NCBI GenBank assembly: GCA_029240815.1 | Contig: JARDZO010000218.1 | Coordinates: 1 to 9,714 of the forward strand | DNA: 9,714 bases | Source: Brevibacillus sp. | Lineage (GTDB): Bacteria > Bacillota > Bacilli > Brevibacillales > Brevibacillaceae | Reading direction: 5' to 3' | Shown here: positions 1 to 6,468 of the stretch, in pieces | Numbering within the stretch: the first letter of the stretch is position 1 | Layout of the letters: each line of letters begins with the position of its first letter | Translations under genes and position numbers: made by a program | The notes under the pieces: model-generated | Told to the model about the DNA's origin: nothing | Database searches by the model: none | Seen by the model: the letters and a program-made list of their open reading frames with translations, nothing else

Positions 1-123
1 CAGCATTTGCAAACATAAGAACAAAAGAAAATAGCTTAAAGTAAGCACAATAAACGATCTGGTCCATAGTTTGGGAGCCGGAATAGAGGGATTTAACGGC
101 GAGTTGAATTCTAGCTGTGACAT
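1..123 (-). CDS. MFS transporter, N-terminal part (cut by window edge)
   Basis: Reading the minus strand from the ATG at 123 gives 41 codons with no stop, running off the left edge. After a polar start of about 17 residues comes KLWTRSFIVLTLSYFLLF, the beginning of a first membrane helix. A short polar head, K-L-W-T and then a helix ending near QML is the usual opening of small 12-helix drug-efflux MFS permeases of Bacillales. No good ribosome site lies before the ATG, and the bases just upstream (124-267) are the end of an unrelated gene in the opposite direction. The original promoter and leader therefore seem to have been replaced, and expression is doubtful. The family call rests on 41 residues only; other polytopic transporters are possible. 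Confidence 0.6.
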   Translation of the reverse strand, partial: MSQLEFNSPLNPSIPAPKLWTRSFIVLTLSYFLLFLCLQML

Positions 124-267
124 TTCGGTGGTACCAAACTCACTTATAGCACCGTTTTTGAAGAAAATGCCGCTGTATTCGATAAGGTGAAAACATATGC
201 CGTCCCAGGTGCCGAACAGACCATGGATCGTCTTGAGGAGCATCTGGCAAGTATGTCTGAAAAGTAA
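121..267 (+). pseudogene. C-terminal remnant of an SRPBCC/AHSA1-type protein
   Basis: One plus frame is open from 121 (a TGA sits at 118-120) to the TAA at 265-267 and has no start codon near its beginning. It reads HFGGTKLTYSTVFEE, then a segment with FDKVKTYAVPG, and ends in AEQTMDRLEEHLASMSEK. A beta strand, then a loop, then a long amphipathic C-terminal helix of the kind TMDRLEEHL is typical of the end of SRPBCC (Bet v 1-like, Activator of Hsp90 ATPase) domains. About 48 of the roughly 140 residues expected remain. The missing N-terminal part has been replaced by the divergent MFS gene, so this is a dead fragment. The assignment is from sequence pattern memory. Confidence 0.5.
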
Positions 268-317
268 GAGGCCAGCCTCGTATTGATGCCCCCGGTCTAA
301 ACGCTGTATTTGAGTAA

Positions 318-482
318 GTGGATTGCTATTGGAAAGAATGCCAAGAAGGAGAAGAAACCCCTTTTGATATTTCGGAACAACAATTGAGAAAAGAAGTAAC
401 AGGAGCATTGATTGAATTAAAAAACATGATATATGGGAGGACAAAAAAACGATCTAATTTAACACAAGCTCAATTATGTTAA
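318..482 (+). pseudogene. Unidentified coding remnant, 54 codons
   Basis: A plus frame opens after the TAA at 315-317 with GTG at 318 and ends at TAA 480-482. The product starts VDCYWKECQEGEE and continues as a basic, helix-forming stretch (EQQLRKEVTGALIELKNM) to a polar tail. Its charged, amphipathic composition looks more like protein than chance reading. However, there is no ribosome site before 318, and the CYWKEC beginning looks like the inside of a longer protein. I do not recognise the family. It lies between two other remnants, which favours decay. It could be a short accessory gene with a weak start, or a chance open frame. Confidence 0.25.
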
Positions 483-494
483 GGGCCTTCGAAA

Positions 495-692
495 CTATTT
501 AAGATATGAACTTGTGAAAACGAACCAAAACAAAATCAAGGATCCAATCCAAAGCCTAGACCCATAATCTTCATCTTTGATGATTCTTTTAATAATCGTT
601 GTGAAGTTTACAAAAAAACAAATTGCTAATATGGGATTAAAGTAAAAAGTTAATACGCCGATGTAATTTTCCAAAAAAATCACCCCATCCAA
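495..692 (-). CDS. Small hydrophobic protein, possible two-helix membrane protein
   Basis: This minus-strand frame is open from 716 to the stop at 495 and can start at TTG 692, giving 65 residues. Two hydrophobic stretches, about residues 9-29 (YIGVLTFYFNPILAICFFV) and 47-60 (LWIGSLILFWFVF), flank a charged loop with KRIIKDEDYG. This is a plausible two-helix membrane hairpin with lysine and arginine in the loop. There is no convincing ribosome site and no ATG, the base composition is AT-rich, and both neighbours are remnants. It may be real, truncated at its 5' end, or spurious. No family recognised. Confidence 0.35.
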   Translation of the reverse strand: MDGVIFLENYIGVLTFYFNPILAICFFVNFTTIIKRIIKDEDYGSRLWIGSLILFWFVFTSSYLK

Positions 693-783
693 ATAATACC
701 ATAAGGGAAGAGGTAATTAACTAAATGCTCAACTAGTTAATTCAAACAAAATCAGTGTGGAAGTAAGTTAAATAAAAACATGT

Positions 784-1020
784 GTGTCGCGTTCAAGGAG
801 TTACCCACACCATTTTACCCTTCCATATTTAGGGGAAAATGCAAAGCATCTGCAATTGAACTTGGCGCTAAGATTAACTGTTCAACAGTTCATTCGATTG
901 TTTGGTGCCTTAGAGCAAATGGTTACCCCGTATGGATTTTCCATGATACTGTCACAAGTAGTTACTTTTCGGGCGGAGGTATCTAGTCGTACTTGCTGCC
1001 GATACGGGTTAACAAAATAA
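784..1020 (+). pseudogene. Broken MarR-family gene, N-terminal fragment
   Basis: Bases 871-963 match bases 8308-8400 of the intact MarR gene at 76 of 93 positions, with no gaps. Many differences fall in third codon positions, so this was once a coding paralogue rather than a fresh copy. The frame reads VQQFIRLFGALEQ and then VTPYGFSM, against VTPCGFSM in the intact gene: the Cys has become Tyr. After LSQV the match to the winged-helix part is lost. The following residues RAEVSSRTCCRYGL distantly recall the RSSVSRLVDGL recognition-helix region, as if an internal deletion had occurred. The upstream residues (784-860) do not resemble a MarR start. A regulator lacking its DNA-binding domain should be non-functional. 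Confidence 0.65.
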
Positions 1021-1319
1021 CGGATGAGTGTCGGTCCTTTTATAAAAATGGATTCTGGGAGAAAGCTTTGTAATTAAAAATGTAGCCGGTCCAACTCTTA
1101 ACGTGGTGGATACCGGCTATTTTTGCGTTCAGATCTCTTTAACGTTGTAAATGGAATGAATCAAACGTGGTATGAAGCGAAAGGCAGTGAGGGATCGGAT
1201 ACCTGGTCAGTGTCACCAACCAAAAACGAAGATTTTACAAGGTTAGGTTAATCAGAAGAGTTGCCGGTTTTGCACACGGTTTGGGTTATTCGAGTTGAGA
1301 AGAAGTTACAATACTCCTA
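987..1319. other. Intergenic stretch with decayed coding traces
   Basis: No intact gene is visible here. It contains the end of the broken MarR frame, the terminator-like hairpin at 1083-1125 and a short plus frame at 1141-1251. That frame reads GMNQTWYEAKGSEGSDTW and ends with KNEDFTRLG and a stop. It looks like the tail of an exported or beta-rich protein but has no start or ribosome site, and I cannot name it. Confidence 0.4.
1083..1125 (+). terminator. Hairpin terminator
   Basis: TAGCCGGT (1083-1090) pairs perfectly with ACCGGCTA (1112-1119) around a 21-base loop and is followed by TTTTT (1120-1124). The order of GC-rich stem and T run fits an intrinsic terminator on the plus strand. It closes off the remnant region before the first copper promoter. 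The long loop is a weak point. Confidence 0.55.
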
Positions 1320-1350
1320 TTGACAATATAGGGTAGGGGGCTATACTATA
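1320..1350 (+). promoter_or_regulatory. Promoter and CsoR-type operator of the MFS gene (site A)
   Basis: The -35 box TTGACA (1320-1325) and -10 box TATACT (1342-1347) are 16 bases apart. Overlapping the -10 is TATAG (1327-1331), nine G-rich bases GGTAGGGGG, then CTATA (1341-1345), a perfect inverted repeat. The same geometry recurs at 2980-2998 and 3417-3435, before the two csoR genes. A G-tract flanked by an inverted repeat is the known form of CsoR-family operators, so repression relieved by metal is the likely control. Transcription should begin near 1354, leaving a leader of about 118 bases. Confidence 0.75.
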
Positions 1351-1373
1351 AAAACATCGAGCTCCGGTAAATT

Positions 1374-1457
1374 ATGGAATTGTATTGGCTTCGATATAAG
1401 ACGGCCGTCGCGAGCGTCAATCACTTTTCCGGGATCAACCGAGTGTTTCGAAAGTAA
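1374..1457 (+). CDS. Possible 27-codon leader peptide before the MFS gene
   Basis: Inside the MFS leader, an ATG at 1374 opens 27 codons that stop with TAA at 1455-1457, right at the start of the AAAGGAGG ribosome site of the MFS gene. The peptide begins MELYWLRYKTAVASV and ends FRK. Ending exactly at the next ribosome site would suit translational coupling or attenuation. Its own ribosome site is poor, however, and 27 open codons occur easily by chance. Confidence 0.2.
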   Translation: MELYWLRYKTAVASVNHFSGINRVFRK

Positions 1458-1471
1458 AGGAGGGCACGTTC

Positions 1472-2917
1472 ATGGGAAATCAAGCGCAGGCCGTTTTTCT
1501 GCCGGATCCGAGACGTTGGAAAGCACTTGCATTGTTATGCTTGGCCAATTTTATGGTGATCATGGACACATCGATTATCGGGGTTGCACTGCCGGCGATA
1601 AAAGAAGCACTTGGATACACGCAAGCGAATTTACAGTGGGTTTTCAACGCTTATGTCATTTTCTTTGGCGGCTTACTCTTATTGGGTGGCAGATTGTCCG
1701 ACCTTTTTGGGCAAAGGCGCATGTTCATGTGGGGATTTTCGATCCTTACTCTCGCTTCATTACTTGCTGGTGTTGCCTGGAACGAAGAGTCGCTTAACAT
1801 CGGCCGGGCGTTGCAAGGTATCGGTTCTGCATTCATTGCGCCGGCAGCCTTAACGATTGTCATGATGTTATTTGGTGGTAATGGGAAAGAGCTGGGGAAA
1901 GCATTCGGCTTTTGGGGAGCTTCAGCGGCGGCAGGAGGAACTGCCGGAGTATTTCTCGGGGGTGTCATTACCGAGTGGCTTAGCTGGCAGTGGACATTTC
2001 TGATTAATATTCCGGTTGGACTCTTTGTCCTTTTCCTTTCACCAGCAATCCTTTCAAAAGGGATGGTCAGAAAAGGAAGTGTCGATATTTTGGGCGCTCT
2101 TTCCGTCACTGCGGCCCTTGTCCTAGCCGTTTATGGGATTGTGGCAGCAGAACATAACGGGTGGAGTTCAACCACTACGATCTGGACCCTCATTTCCGCC
2201 GTTATCCTGTTCGTTCTATTCCTTATTGTTCAGACGTTTAAAAGAGAACCATTGGTCCCACTGCGAATATTCTCCGCACCGAATCTGGCAGCAGGCAACA
2301 TTGCTTTGATCATGCTCTCCGGCGCATGGATTCCGCTTTGGTTTTTTCTGAATTTGTACTTGCAGCAAATTTTGAAATTCAATGCTTTTGCGGGCGGTCT
2401 TGGGCTGCTTCCCATGACAATCCTCATTATGGTCTTCATGGTTCTCATCACCGGGAAACTCATCGGGAGGTTTGGAATAAAGGCGAACTTAGTCATCGGT
2501 TTGATTGCCCTAGGTGGATCTTTGCTCCTGTTTGCTGGAAACACTCCCATTGACGGTAACTTCCTGGTAAACGTCCTTCCTGCTTCCTTACTAGGGGCTT
2601 TAGGAATGTCACTTGCCTATATCCCGGCAACCATGTCTGCGATGTCTGGAGCAAAACCGGAGGAGGCCGGACTTGCTTCTGGTATTGCGAATACGAGTTA
2701 CCAGATCGGTTCTGCCATCGGACTCGCTGCTATGGTAGCGATTGCTGCTGCAACCACGGGATCACAAACAGGTACCGAACAGGTTGTCGCACTCAACGCA
2801 GGGTTTCACCAAGCCTTCTTTTGGTCAGGCATCGTTGCTTTCGCGGGTGCGGTCTTGGCGCTCATTTTTATCCAATCACCTAAGAAGGGAGAGTCTAAGG
2901 GACCTTCGGCAATGTAA
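1472..2917 (+). CDS. MFS exporter, DHA2 (EmrB/QacA) family
   Basis: This is a proton-driven exporter in the cytoplasmic membrane; the substrate is not knowable from sequence. At 481 residues with about 14 hydrophobic segments it fits the DHA2 branch. Visible signatures are DTSIIGVALPAI (residues 32-43), motif A GGRLSDLFGQRR (72-83), the motif B arginine in GRALQGIGSA (R112) and a motif C-like glycine-rich segment with GASAAAGGTAGVFLGG (149-164), followed by WQWTFLINIPVG. The ATG is fixed by AAAGGAGG (1457-1464) seven bases upstream. The gene is a single unit, closed by the terminator at 2926-2965. Its promoter carries the same operator as the two csoR units, so it probably answers to the same metal signal. 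Export of a metal chelate, a metallophore or a toxic organic are all possible. Confidence 0.9.
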   Translation: MGNQAQAVFLPDPRRWKALALLCLANFMVIMDTSIIGVALPAIKEALGYTQANLQWVFNAYVIFFGGLLLLGGRLSDLFGQRRMFMWGFSILTLASLLAGVAWNEESLNIGRALQGIGSAFIAPAALTIVMMLFGGNGKELGKAFGFWGASAAAGGTAGVFLGGVITEWLSWQWTFLINIPVGLFVLFLSPAILSKGMVRKGSVDILGALSVTAALVLAVYGIVAAEHNGWSSTTTIWTLISAVILFVLFLIVQTFKREPLVPLRIFSAPNLAAGNIALIMLSGAWIPLWFFLNLYLQQILKFNAFAGGLGLLPMTILIMVFMVLITGKLIGRFGIKANLVIGLIALGGSLLLFAGNTPIDGNFLVNVLPASLLGALGMSLAYIPATMSAMSGAKPEEAGLASGIANTSYQIGSAIGLAAMVAIAAATTGSQTGTEQVVALNAGFHQAFFWSGIVAFAGAVLALIFIQSPKKGESKGPSAM

Positions 2918-2925
2918 AGATTCCT

Positions 2926-2965
2926 CTCCAGCTGGCCAAAAACGGTTTGGCTGGAGCCTCTTTTT
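2926..2965 (+). terminator. Terminator after the MFS gene
   Basis: CTCCA-(GCTG)-GCCAAA pairs with TTTGGC-TGGAG across the loop AACGG (2941-2945), an 11-pair stem with a four-base bulge. It is followed by CCTCTTTTT. It lies nine bases after the stop codon and separates the MFS unit from the first csoR. Confidence 0.8.
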
Positions 2966-2971
2966 ATCTCA

Positions 2972-3003
2972 TTGCTTAGAATAGGGGGAGGGAGTATACT
3001 ATA
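2972..3003 (+). promoter_or_regulatory. Promoter and CsoR-type operator of the first csoR (site B)
   Basis: TTGCTT (2972-2977) and TATACT (2995-3000) are spaced by 17 bases. AATAG (2980-2984), nine bases GGGGAGGGA, then GTATA (2994-2998) keeps the layout of sites A and C with one imperfect arm. The site would give autorepression. The start of transcription is expected at about 3006-3008, on top of the first ATG of the gene. Confidence 0.65.
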
Positions 3004-3324
3004 ATGAATGTAAAAGTGTCGGCTTGTTGTTCTCCTGGAGAAACTGGGCGCAAGAGCCATCATTCCGATAAGATAAAAAATGGTTTGGTCAGCCGCTTAA
3101 ACCGGATTGAAGGTCAGGTTCGCGGTATTAAAGGGATGATTGAAAAAGATGCATACTGCGATGATGTTCTAAATCAAATCGCTTCGATCCAATCTGCACT
3201 AAATGGGATGGGAAAGCTCCTACTCGAACATCACATGAAAAGCTGTGTGATCGAGCGAATCCAGGAAGGCGATTCGGAAGTGTTGACAGAACTCATAACC
3301 ACCATGAATAAACTGATGAAGTAA
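3004..3324 (+). CDS. csoR: CsoR-family copper-sensing repressor (Cys-His-Cys type)
   Basis: This is a 106-residue all-helical DUF156 repressor. The core RLNRIEGQVRGI (31-42) is the family signature, followed by YCDDVLNQIASIQSALN. The Cu(I) ligands are C52, H77 and C81. Their spacing of 25 and 4 residues is the same as C45, H70 and C74 of Bacillus subtilis CsoR, so copper(I) is the likely inducer; binding would release DNA. The N-terminal tail carries extra CC and HH pairs. The start is uncertain: ATG 3004 has no ribosome site and lies at the predicted transcription start, so the message may be leaderless. The alternatives are GTG 3016 or TTG 3085. It is a single gene with its own promoter, followed by a hairpin at 3337-3367. 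Confidence 0.88.
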   Translation: MNVKVSACCSPGETGRKSHHSDKIKNGLVSRLNRIEGQVRGIKGMIEKDAYCDDVLNQIASIQSALNGMGKLLLEHHMKSCVIERIQEGDSEVLTELITTMNKLMK

Positions 3325-3336
3325 AGGGAAAACAAA

Positions 3337-3367
3337 GAGAAAGCAGCTGTCACGCTGCTATTTTCTC
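3337..3367 (+). terminator. Hairpin after the first csoR
   Basis: GAGAA-AGCAGC (3337-3347) pairs with GCTGCT-(ATT)-TTCTC (3354-3367) around the loop TGTCAC, an 11-pair stem with a bulge. There is no clear T run after the stem, so termination may be partial and some read-through into the copZA operon is possible. Confidence 0.5.
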
Positions 3368-3376
3368 GGATGAAAA

Positions 3377-3395
3377 TATAGGGTACATAGGTATC
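3377..3395 (+). promoter_or_regulatory. Possible auxiliary CsoR-type site
   Basis: TATAG (3377-3381), nine bases GGTACATAG, then GTATC (3391-3395) has the same 5-9-5 geometry as the three promoter operators, with one mismatch in the right arm and no G-tract. Bases 3379-3398 also form an imperfect 20-base palindrome. Its centre is 40 bases upstream of site C, close to four helical turns. Confidence 0.3.
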
Positions 3396-3407
3396 CTAAA
3401 ATTGTTG

Positions 3408-3440
3408 TTGACACCATATACCGTAGGGGAGTATATTATA
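3408..3440 (+). promoter_or_regulatory. Promoter and CsoR-type operator of the copZA operon (site C)
   Basis: TTGACA (3408-3413) and TATATT (3432-3437) are 18 bases apart. The operator is TATAC (3417-3421), nine bases CGTAGGGGA, then GTATA (3431-3435), a perfect inverted repeat that overlaps the -10 box. Bound repressor would block RNA polymerase. Transcription should start near 3444, only about 15 bases before the chosen start codon of the second csoR-like gene. Confidence 0.75.
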
Positions 3441-3458
3441 AACAAGGGGTCGATGGAA

Positions 3459-3767
3459 ATGAATCCCAATGAGTCAACTGACTTACATCAACCAAAGAGC
3501 CACCTGAATTCAAAAGAGAAATCAGCTATCCAAACCAGACTAAATCGGATTGAAGGCCAAATTCGCGGTGTACAGGGACAGGTGGAGCGAAATGAATACT
3601 GTGATCACGTTTTGAATCAAATGGCTGCCATCCACTCCGCACTGAACGCGGTAGGTAAACTGCTTTTGGTGAATCATTTAAAAACGCACGTAGTAAGCCG
3701 TATTCAACAGAAGGATGAAGCGATTCTCGAAGAAACGCTTCAAACCTTAAAAATTTTGATGAAATAA
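3459..3767 (+). CDS. CsoR/RcnR-family metal-sensing repressor (Cys-His-His type)
   Basis: This is a second DUF156 repressor, 102 residues from ATG 3459. I chose that start because AAGGGG (3444-3449) lies nine bases upstream and the promoter at 3408-3437 rules out earlier starts; ATG 3453 is possible. The signature RLNRIEGQIRGV (27-38) and YCDHVLNQMAAIHSALN match the family. The ligand positions read C48, H73, H77. The last Cys of copper-type CsoR is His here, as in RcnR-type Ni/Co sensors, with further His at 10, 15, 50 and 59. It is the first gene of the operon, ten bases before copZ, so it probably represses its own operon. Which metal it senses, and whether it pairs with the first CsoR, is open. 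Confidence 0.85.
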   Translation: MNPNESTDLHQPKSHLNSKEKSAIQTRLNRIEGQIRGVQGQVERNEYCDHVLNQMAAIHSALNAVGKLLLVNHLKTHVVSRIQQKDEAILEETLQTLKILMK

Positions 3768-3777
3768 AGGAGAGAGT

Positions 3778-3981
3778 ATGATGAAAAATCTTACATTGCA
3801 AGTAGAAGGCATGAGCTGCCAACACTGCGTCATTTCCATCGAAGGGGCGCTTAAAGAAATCGGGGCGAACGGAAAAGTCGATCTCGCGAGCAATACGGTG
3901 AATGTAACGTATGATGAAAACCAAATTTCTCTTGAGACCGTAAAAGAAGCGATAGAGGAGCAAGGTTACGAGGTCGTATAA
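3778..3981 (+). CDS. copZ: Copper chaperone CopZ
   Basis: This is a single heavy-metal-associated domain of 67 residues with the beta-alpha-beta-beta-alpha-beta pattern. The metal loop GMSCQHC (residues 11-17) gives the Cys-x-x-Cys pair that binds Cu(I), with the His between them as in Bacillus CopZ. In the cytosol it hands Cu(I) to CopA, encoded next. It ends EEQGYEVV, which supplies the Tyr near the site seen in the family. AAAGGAG (3766-3772) serves either ATG 3778 (5 bases) or ATG 3781 (8 bases); the second would give 66 residues. It is ten bases after the repressor gene and 33 bases before copA. Confidence 0.93.
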   Translation: MMKNLTLQVEGMSCQHCVISIEGALKEIGANGKVDLASNTVNVTYDENQISLETVKEAIEEQGYEVV

Positions 3982-4014
3982 ACAATGATGAAATAAGGAA
4001 AGGAGTGATTGGTT

Positions 4015-6453
4015 ATGGAAGCAACGGCTTCGACCGCAAACAAACAAGTCAACTTGCAAATCACAGGCATGACGTGCGCCGCATGTGCGCTCCGAATCGA
4101 AAAGGGTTTGAATAAACTGGAAGGCGTCTCGACGGCAAATGTAAACTTCGCCATGGAAAAAGCAAGTGTTGTCTTTGATTCGACCAAAGTCGATGTAAAT
4201 CGCATCGAAGAAAGCATCAAGAAACTGGGATACGGCATGGCGAAAGAAGTCGTCGATTTCCAACTGGAAGGGATGACATGCGCCGCATGCGCGAACCGAA
4301 TTGAAAAAGGCCTGAATAAGCTCCCTGGCGTTACGAGTGCAACGGTCAACTTTGCCATGGAAACGGCGCACGTCGAGTATTCCCCGAGCGAGGTTTCCGT
4401 AAGCGATATGCAGAAAAAGGTGCAGCAGCTCGGCTATAAAGCCATTTTGAAATCAGAGAATGAACCTGCGCATGATCACCGTGTGAAAGAAGTGCAGAAT
4501 CAAAAACGGAAATTGCTCCTCTCGGCGATTCTCTCGTTCCCTCTCTTGTGGGCCATGGTCAGCCACTTTTCGTTTACTTCCTGGATCTACATGCCGGAAA
4601 TTCTCATGAATCCATGGCTGCAATTGATTCTGGCCACTCCCGTTCAATTTTACGTAGGCAGACAATTTTATGTGGGTGCATACAAAGCCTTGCGTAATGG
4701 CAGTGCCAACATGGATGTATTGGTCTCGCTCGGTACATCAGCGGCATACTTTTACAGCTTATATCTGACAATCGTTTGGTTCACAAGCGGTGGAGGAGCG
4801 CACCACGGTCCGTCCCTCTACTACGAGACGAGTGCCGTTCTTATCACACTCGTAATCATGGGAAAATTGTTCGAGTCGCTCGCCAAAGGACGTTCGTCGG
4901 AAGCCATCAAGTCCTTGATGGGACTGCAAGCAAAGACTGCTTTGGTAGTGCGCAACGGTCAAGAGCTGTCCATCCCGGTTGATGAAGTGATTGCCGGGGA
5001 TCTCGTCCTGGTCCGTCCTGGAGATAAAGTGCCGGTCGATGGGGAAGTCATGGAAGGCATTTCGTCCGTGGACGAATCCATGCTCACCGGAGAAAGCATT
5101 CCTGTAGAAAAGAAACCCGGTGACGCAGTAATCGGGGCAACCATCAACAAAAACGGCATGTTACAAATAAAAGCAACCAAGGTTGGCAAAGAGACGGCGC
5201 TTGCCCAAATCATTAAAGTCGTGGAAGAAGCGCAGGGCTCGAAAGCACCAATTCAAAGGGTTGCAGACGTGATTTCTGGAATCTTTGTTCCCATCGTTGT
5301 CGGTATCGCGATTATCGCGTTCTTGGTTTGGTACTTCTTCGTGACTCCAGGCGATTTTGCTGGGGCTTTGGAAAAAGCGATTGCGATCCTGGTAATTGCT
5401 TGCCCTTGCGCATTGGGATTGGCAACGCCAACCTCTATCATGGCAGGATCCGGACGCGCAGCCGAGCTCGGCATCCTTTTCAAAGGCGGCGAGCATCTGG
5501 AGCAGACCCAAAAAATTGACGCGATTATTTTAGACAAAACCGGCACAGTCACAAAAGGGAAACCCGAGTTGACGGATGTTCTCGTCGACGGTGACGAAAC
5601 AGACTTTCTCAGACTCGTCGGCGCAGCCGAGAAAAATTCGGAGCATCCACTTGCAGAAGCGATTGTGGCGGGAATTCGGGAAAAAGGCATCTCATTGCCA
5701 GGAACGGAAGCTTTTGAAGCGATTCCGGGCTTTGGAATCAAGGCCGTGGTAGAAGGGAAAGAGCTCCTTATCGGCACACGCCGGTTGATGGAAAAATTCG
5801 AAGTGGACGCCAAGGATTCGTATGGCACGATGTCTCGCCTTGAAGAAGCCGGCAAAACTGCCATGCTCGTCGCAATCAATAAACAATACGCCGGTATGGT
5901 AGCTGTAGCAGATACGATTAAAGAAACCTCCAAGGATGCTGTCAGTCGTCTGAAACAAATGGGCATCCAGGTCATCATGATCACCGGAGACAACGAACGG
6001 ACGGCAAAGGCCATCGCAGCCGAAGTCGGCATCGAGCATGTGCTTGCGGAAGTCCTCCCAGAGGGCAAAGCAGAGGAAGTTAAGAAACTGCAAGCCGGGG
6101 GCAAGAAAGTAGCGATGGTAGGGGATGGTATAAATGATGCGCCTGCTCTCGCAACAGCGGACATCGGAATGGCAATCGGCACGGGCACGGACGTCGCCAT
6201 GGAAGCAGCGGATGTAACTCTCATGCGTGGTGACCTTTCTAGCATTCCGGATGCGATCTATATGAGCCGGAAAACCATGAGTAACATCAAACAAAATTTG
6301 TTCTGGGCACTCGGATACAACACGCTCGGGATTCCGATTGCTGCCATAGGTTTATTGGCACCGTGGGTAGCAGGGGCGGCAATGGCGTTAAGTTCAGTAT
6401 CCGTCGTTCTCAATGCGCTGAGGCTGCAGCGAGTCAAGGTACCACAAAAATGA
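4015..6453 (+). CDS. copA: Cu(I)-exporting P1B-type ATPase CopA
   Basis: This pump expels Cu(I) from the cytosol using ATP. It has 812 residues from ATG 4015, fixed by AAAGGAG (3999-4005) nine bases upstream; a TTG two codons earlier is too close to that site. There are two N-terminal metal domains with GMTCAAC loops (C21/C24 and C89/C92). Then come eight membrane helices with the transport motif CPC (463-465), the actuator TGES (358-361), the phosphorylated Asp in DKTGT (D507), the nucleotide-domain HP (544-545) and GDGINDAP (703-710). The helix 7 YN (768-769) and helix 8 MxxSS (790-794) mark the P1B-1, copper(I), subgroup. The length is normal and all catalytic residues are present. Confidence 0.97.
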   Translation: MEATASTANKQVNLQITGMTCAACALRIEKGLNKLEGVSTANVNFAMEKASVVFDSTKVDVNRIEESIKKLGYGMAKEVVDFQLEGMTCAACANRIEKGLNKLPGVTSATVNFAMETAHVEYSPSEVSVSDMQKKVQQLGYKAILKSENEPAHDHRVKEVQNQKRKLLLSAILSFPLLWAMVSHFSFTSWIYMPEILMNPWLQLILATPVQFYVGRQFYVGAYKALRNGSANMDVLVSLGTSAAYFYSLYLTIVWFTSGGGAHHGPSLYYETSAVLITLVIMGKLFESLAKGRSSEAIKSLMGLQAKTALVVRNGQELSIPVDEVIAGDLVLVRPGDKVPVDGEVMEGISSVDESMLTGESIPVEKKPGDAVIGATINKNGMLQIKATKVGKETALAQIIKVVEEAQGSKAPIQRVADVISGIFVPIVVGIAIIAFLVWYFFVTPGDFAGALEKAIAILVIACPCALGLATPTSIMAGSGRAAELGILFKGGEHLEQTQKIDAIILDKTGTVTKGKPELTDVLVDGDETDFLRLVGAAEKNSEHPLAEAIVAGIREKGISLPGTEAFEAIPGFGIKAVVEGKELLIGTRRLMEKFEVDAKDSYGTMSRLEEAGKTAMLVAINKQYAGMVAVADTIKETSKDAVSRLKQMGIQVIMITGDNERTAKAIAAEVGIEHVLAEVLPEGKAEEVKKLQAGGKKVAMVGDGINDAPALATADIGMAIGTGTDVAMEAADVTLMRGDLSSIPDAIYMSRKTMSNIKQNLFWALGYNTLGIPIAAIGLLAPWVAGAAMALSSVSVVLNALRLQRVKVPQK

Positions 6454-6468
6454 ATGGAGAGAACGGTT

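Noticed and set aside
268..279. GAGGC-CA-GCCTC as a terminator after the SRPBCC remnant
   Set aside because: The loop would be only two bases, too short to form as drawn, and no T run follows.
3526..4371. Long minus-strand open frame (281 codons) across csoR2, copZ and the start of copA
   Set aside because: It lies opposite three clearly real genes, has a Phe/Arg/His/Cys-rich composition typical of antisense reading and shows no family motif.
4069..4371. Near-repeat of the two metal-binding domains of CopA as a recent duplication
   Set aside because: Two similar GMTCAAC domains are normal for Bacillus-type CopA, so this is not unusual.
5253..6245. Long minus-strand open frame (330 codons) inside copA
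   Set aside because: It is antisense to the catalytic core of CopA, has a Ser/Ala/Pro-rich shadow composition and has no ribosome site.
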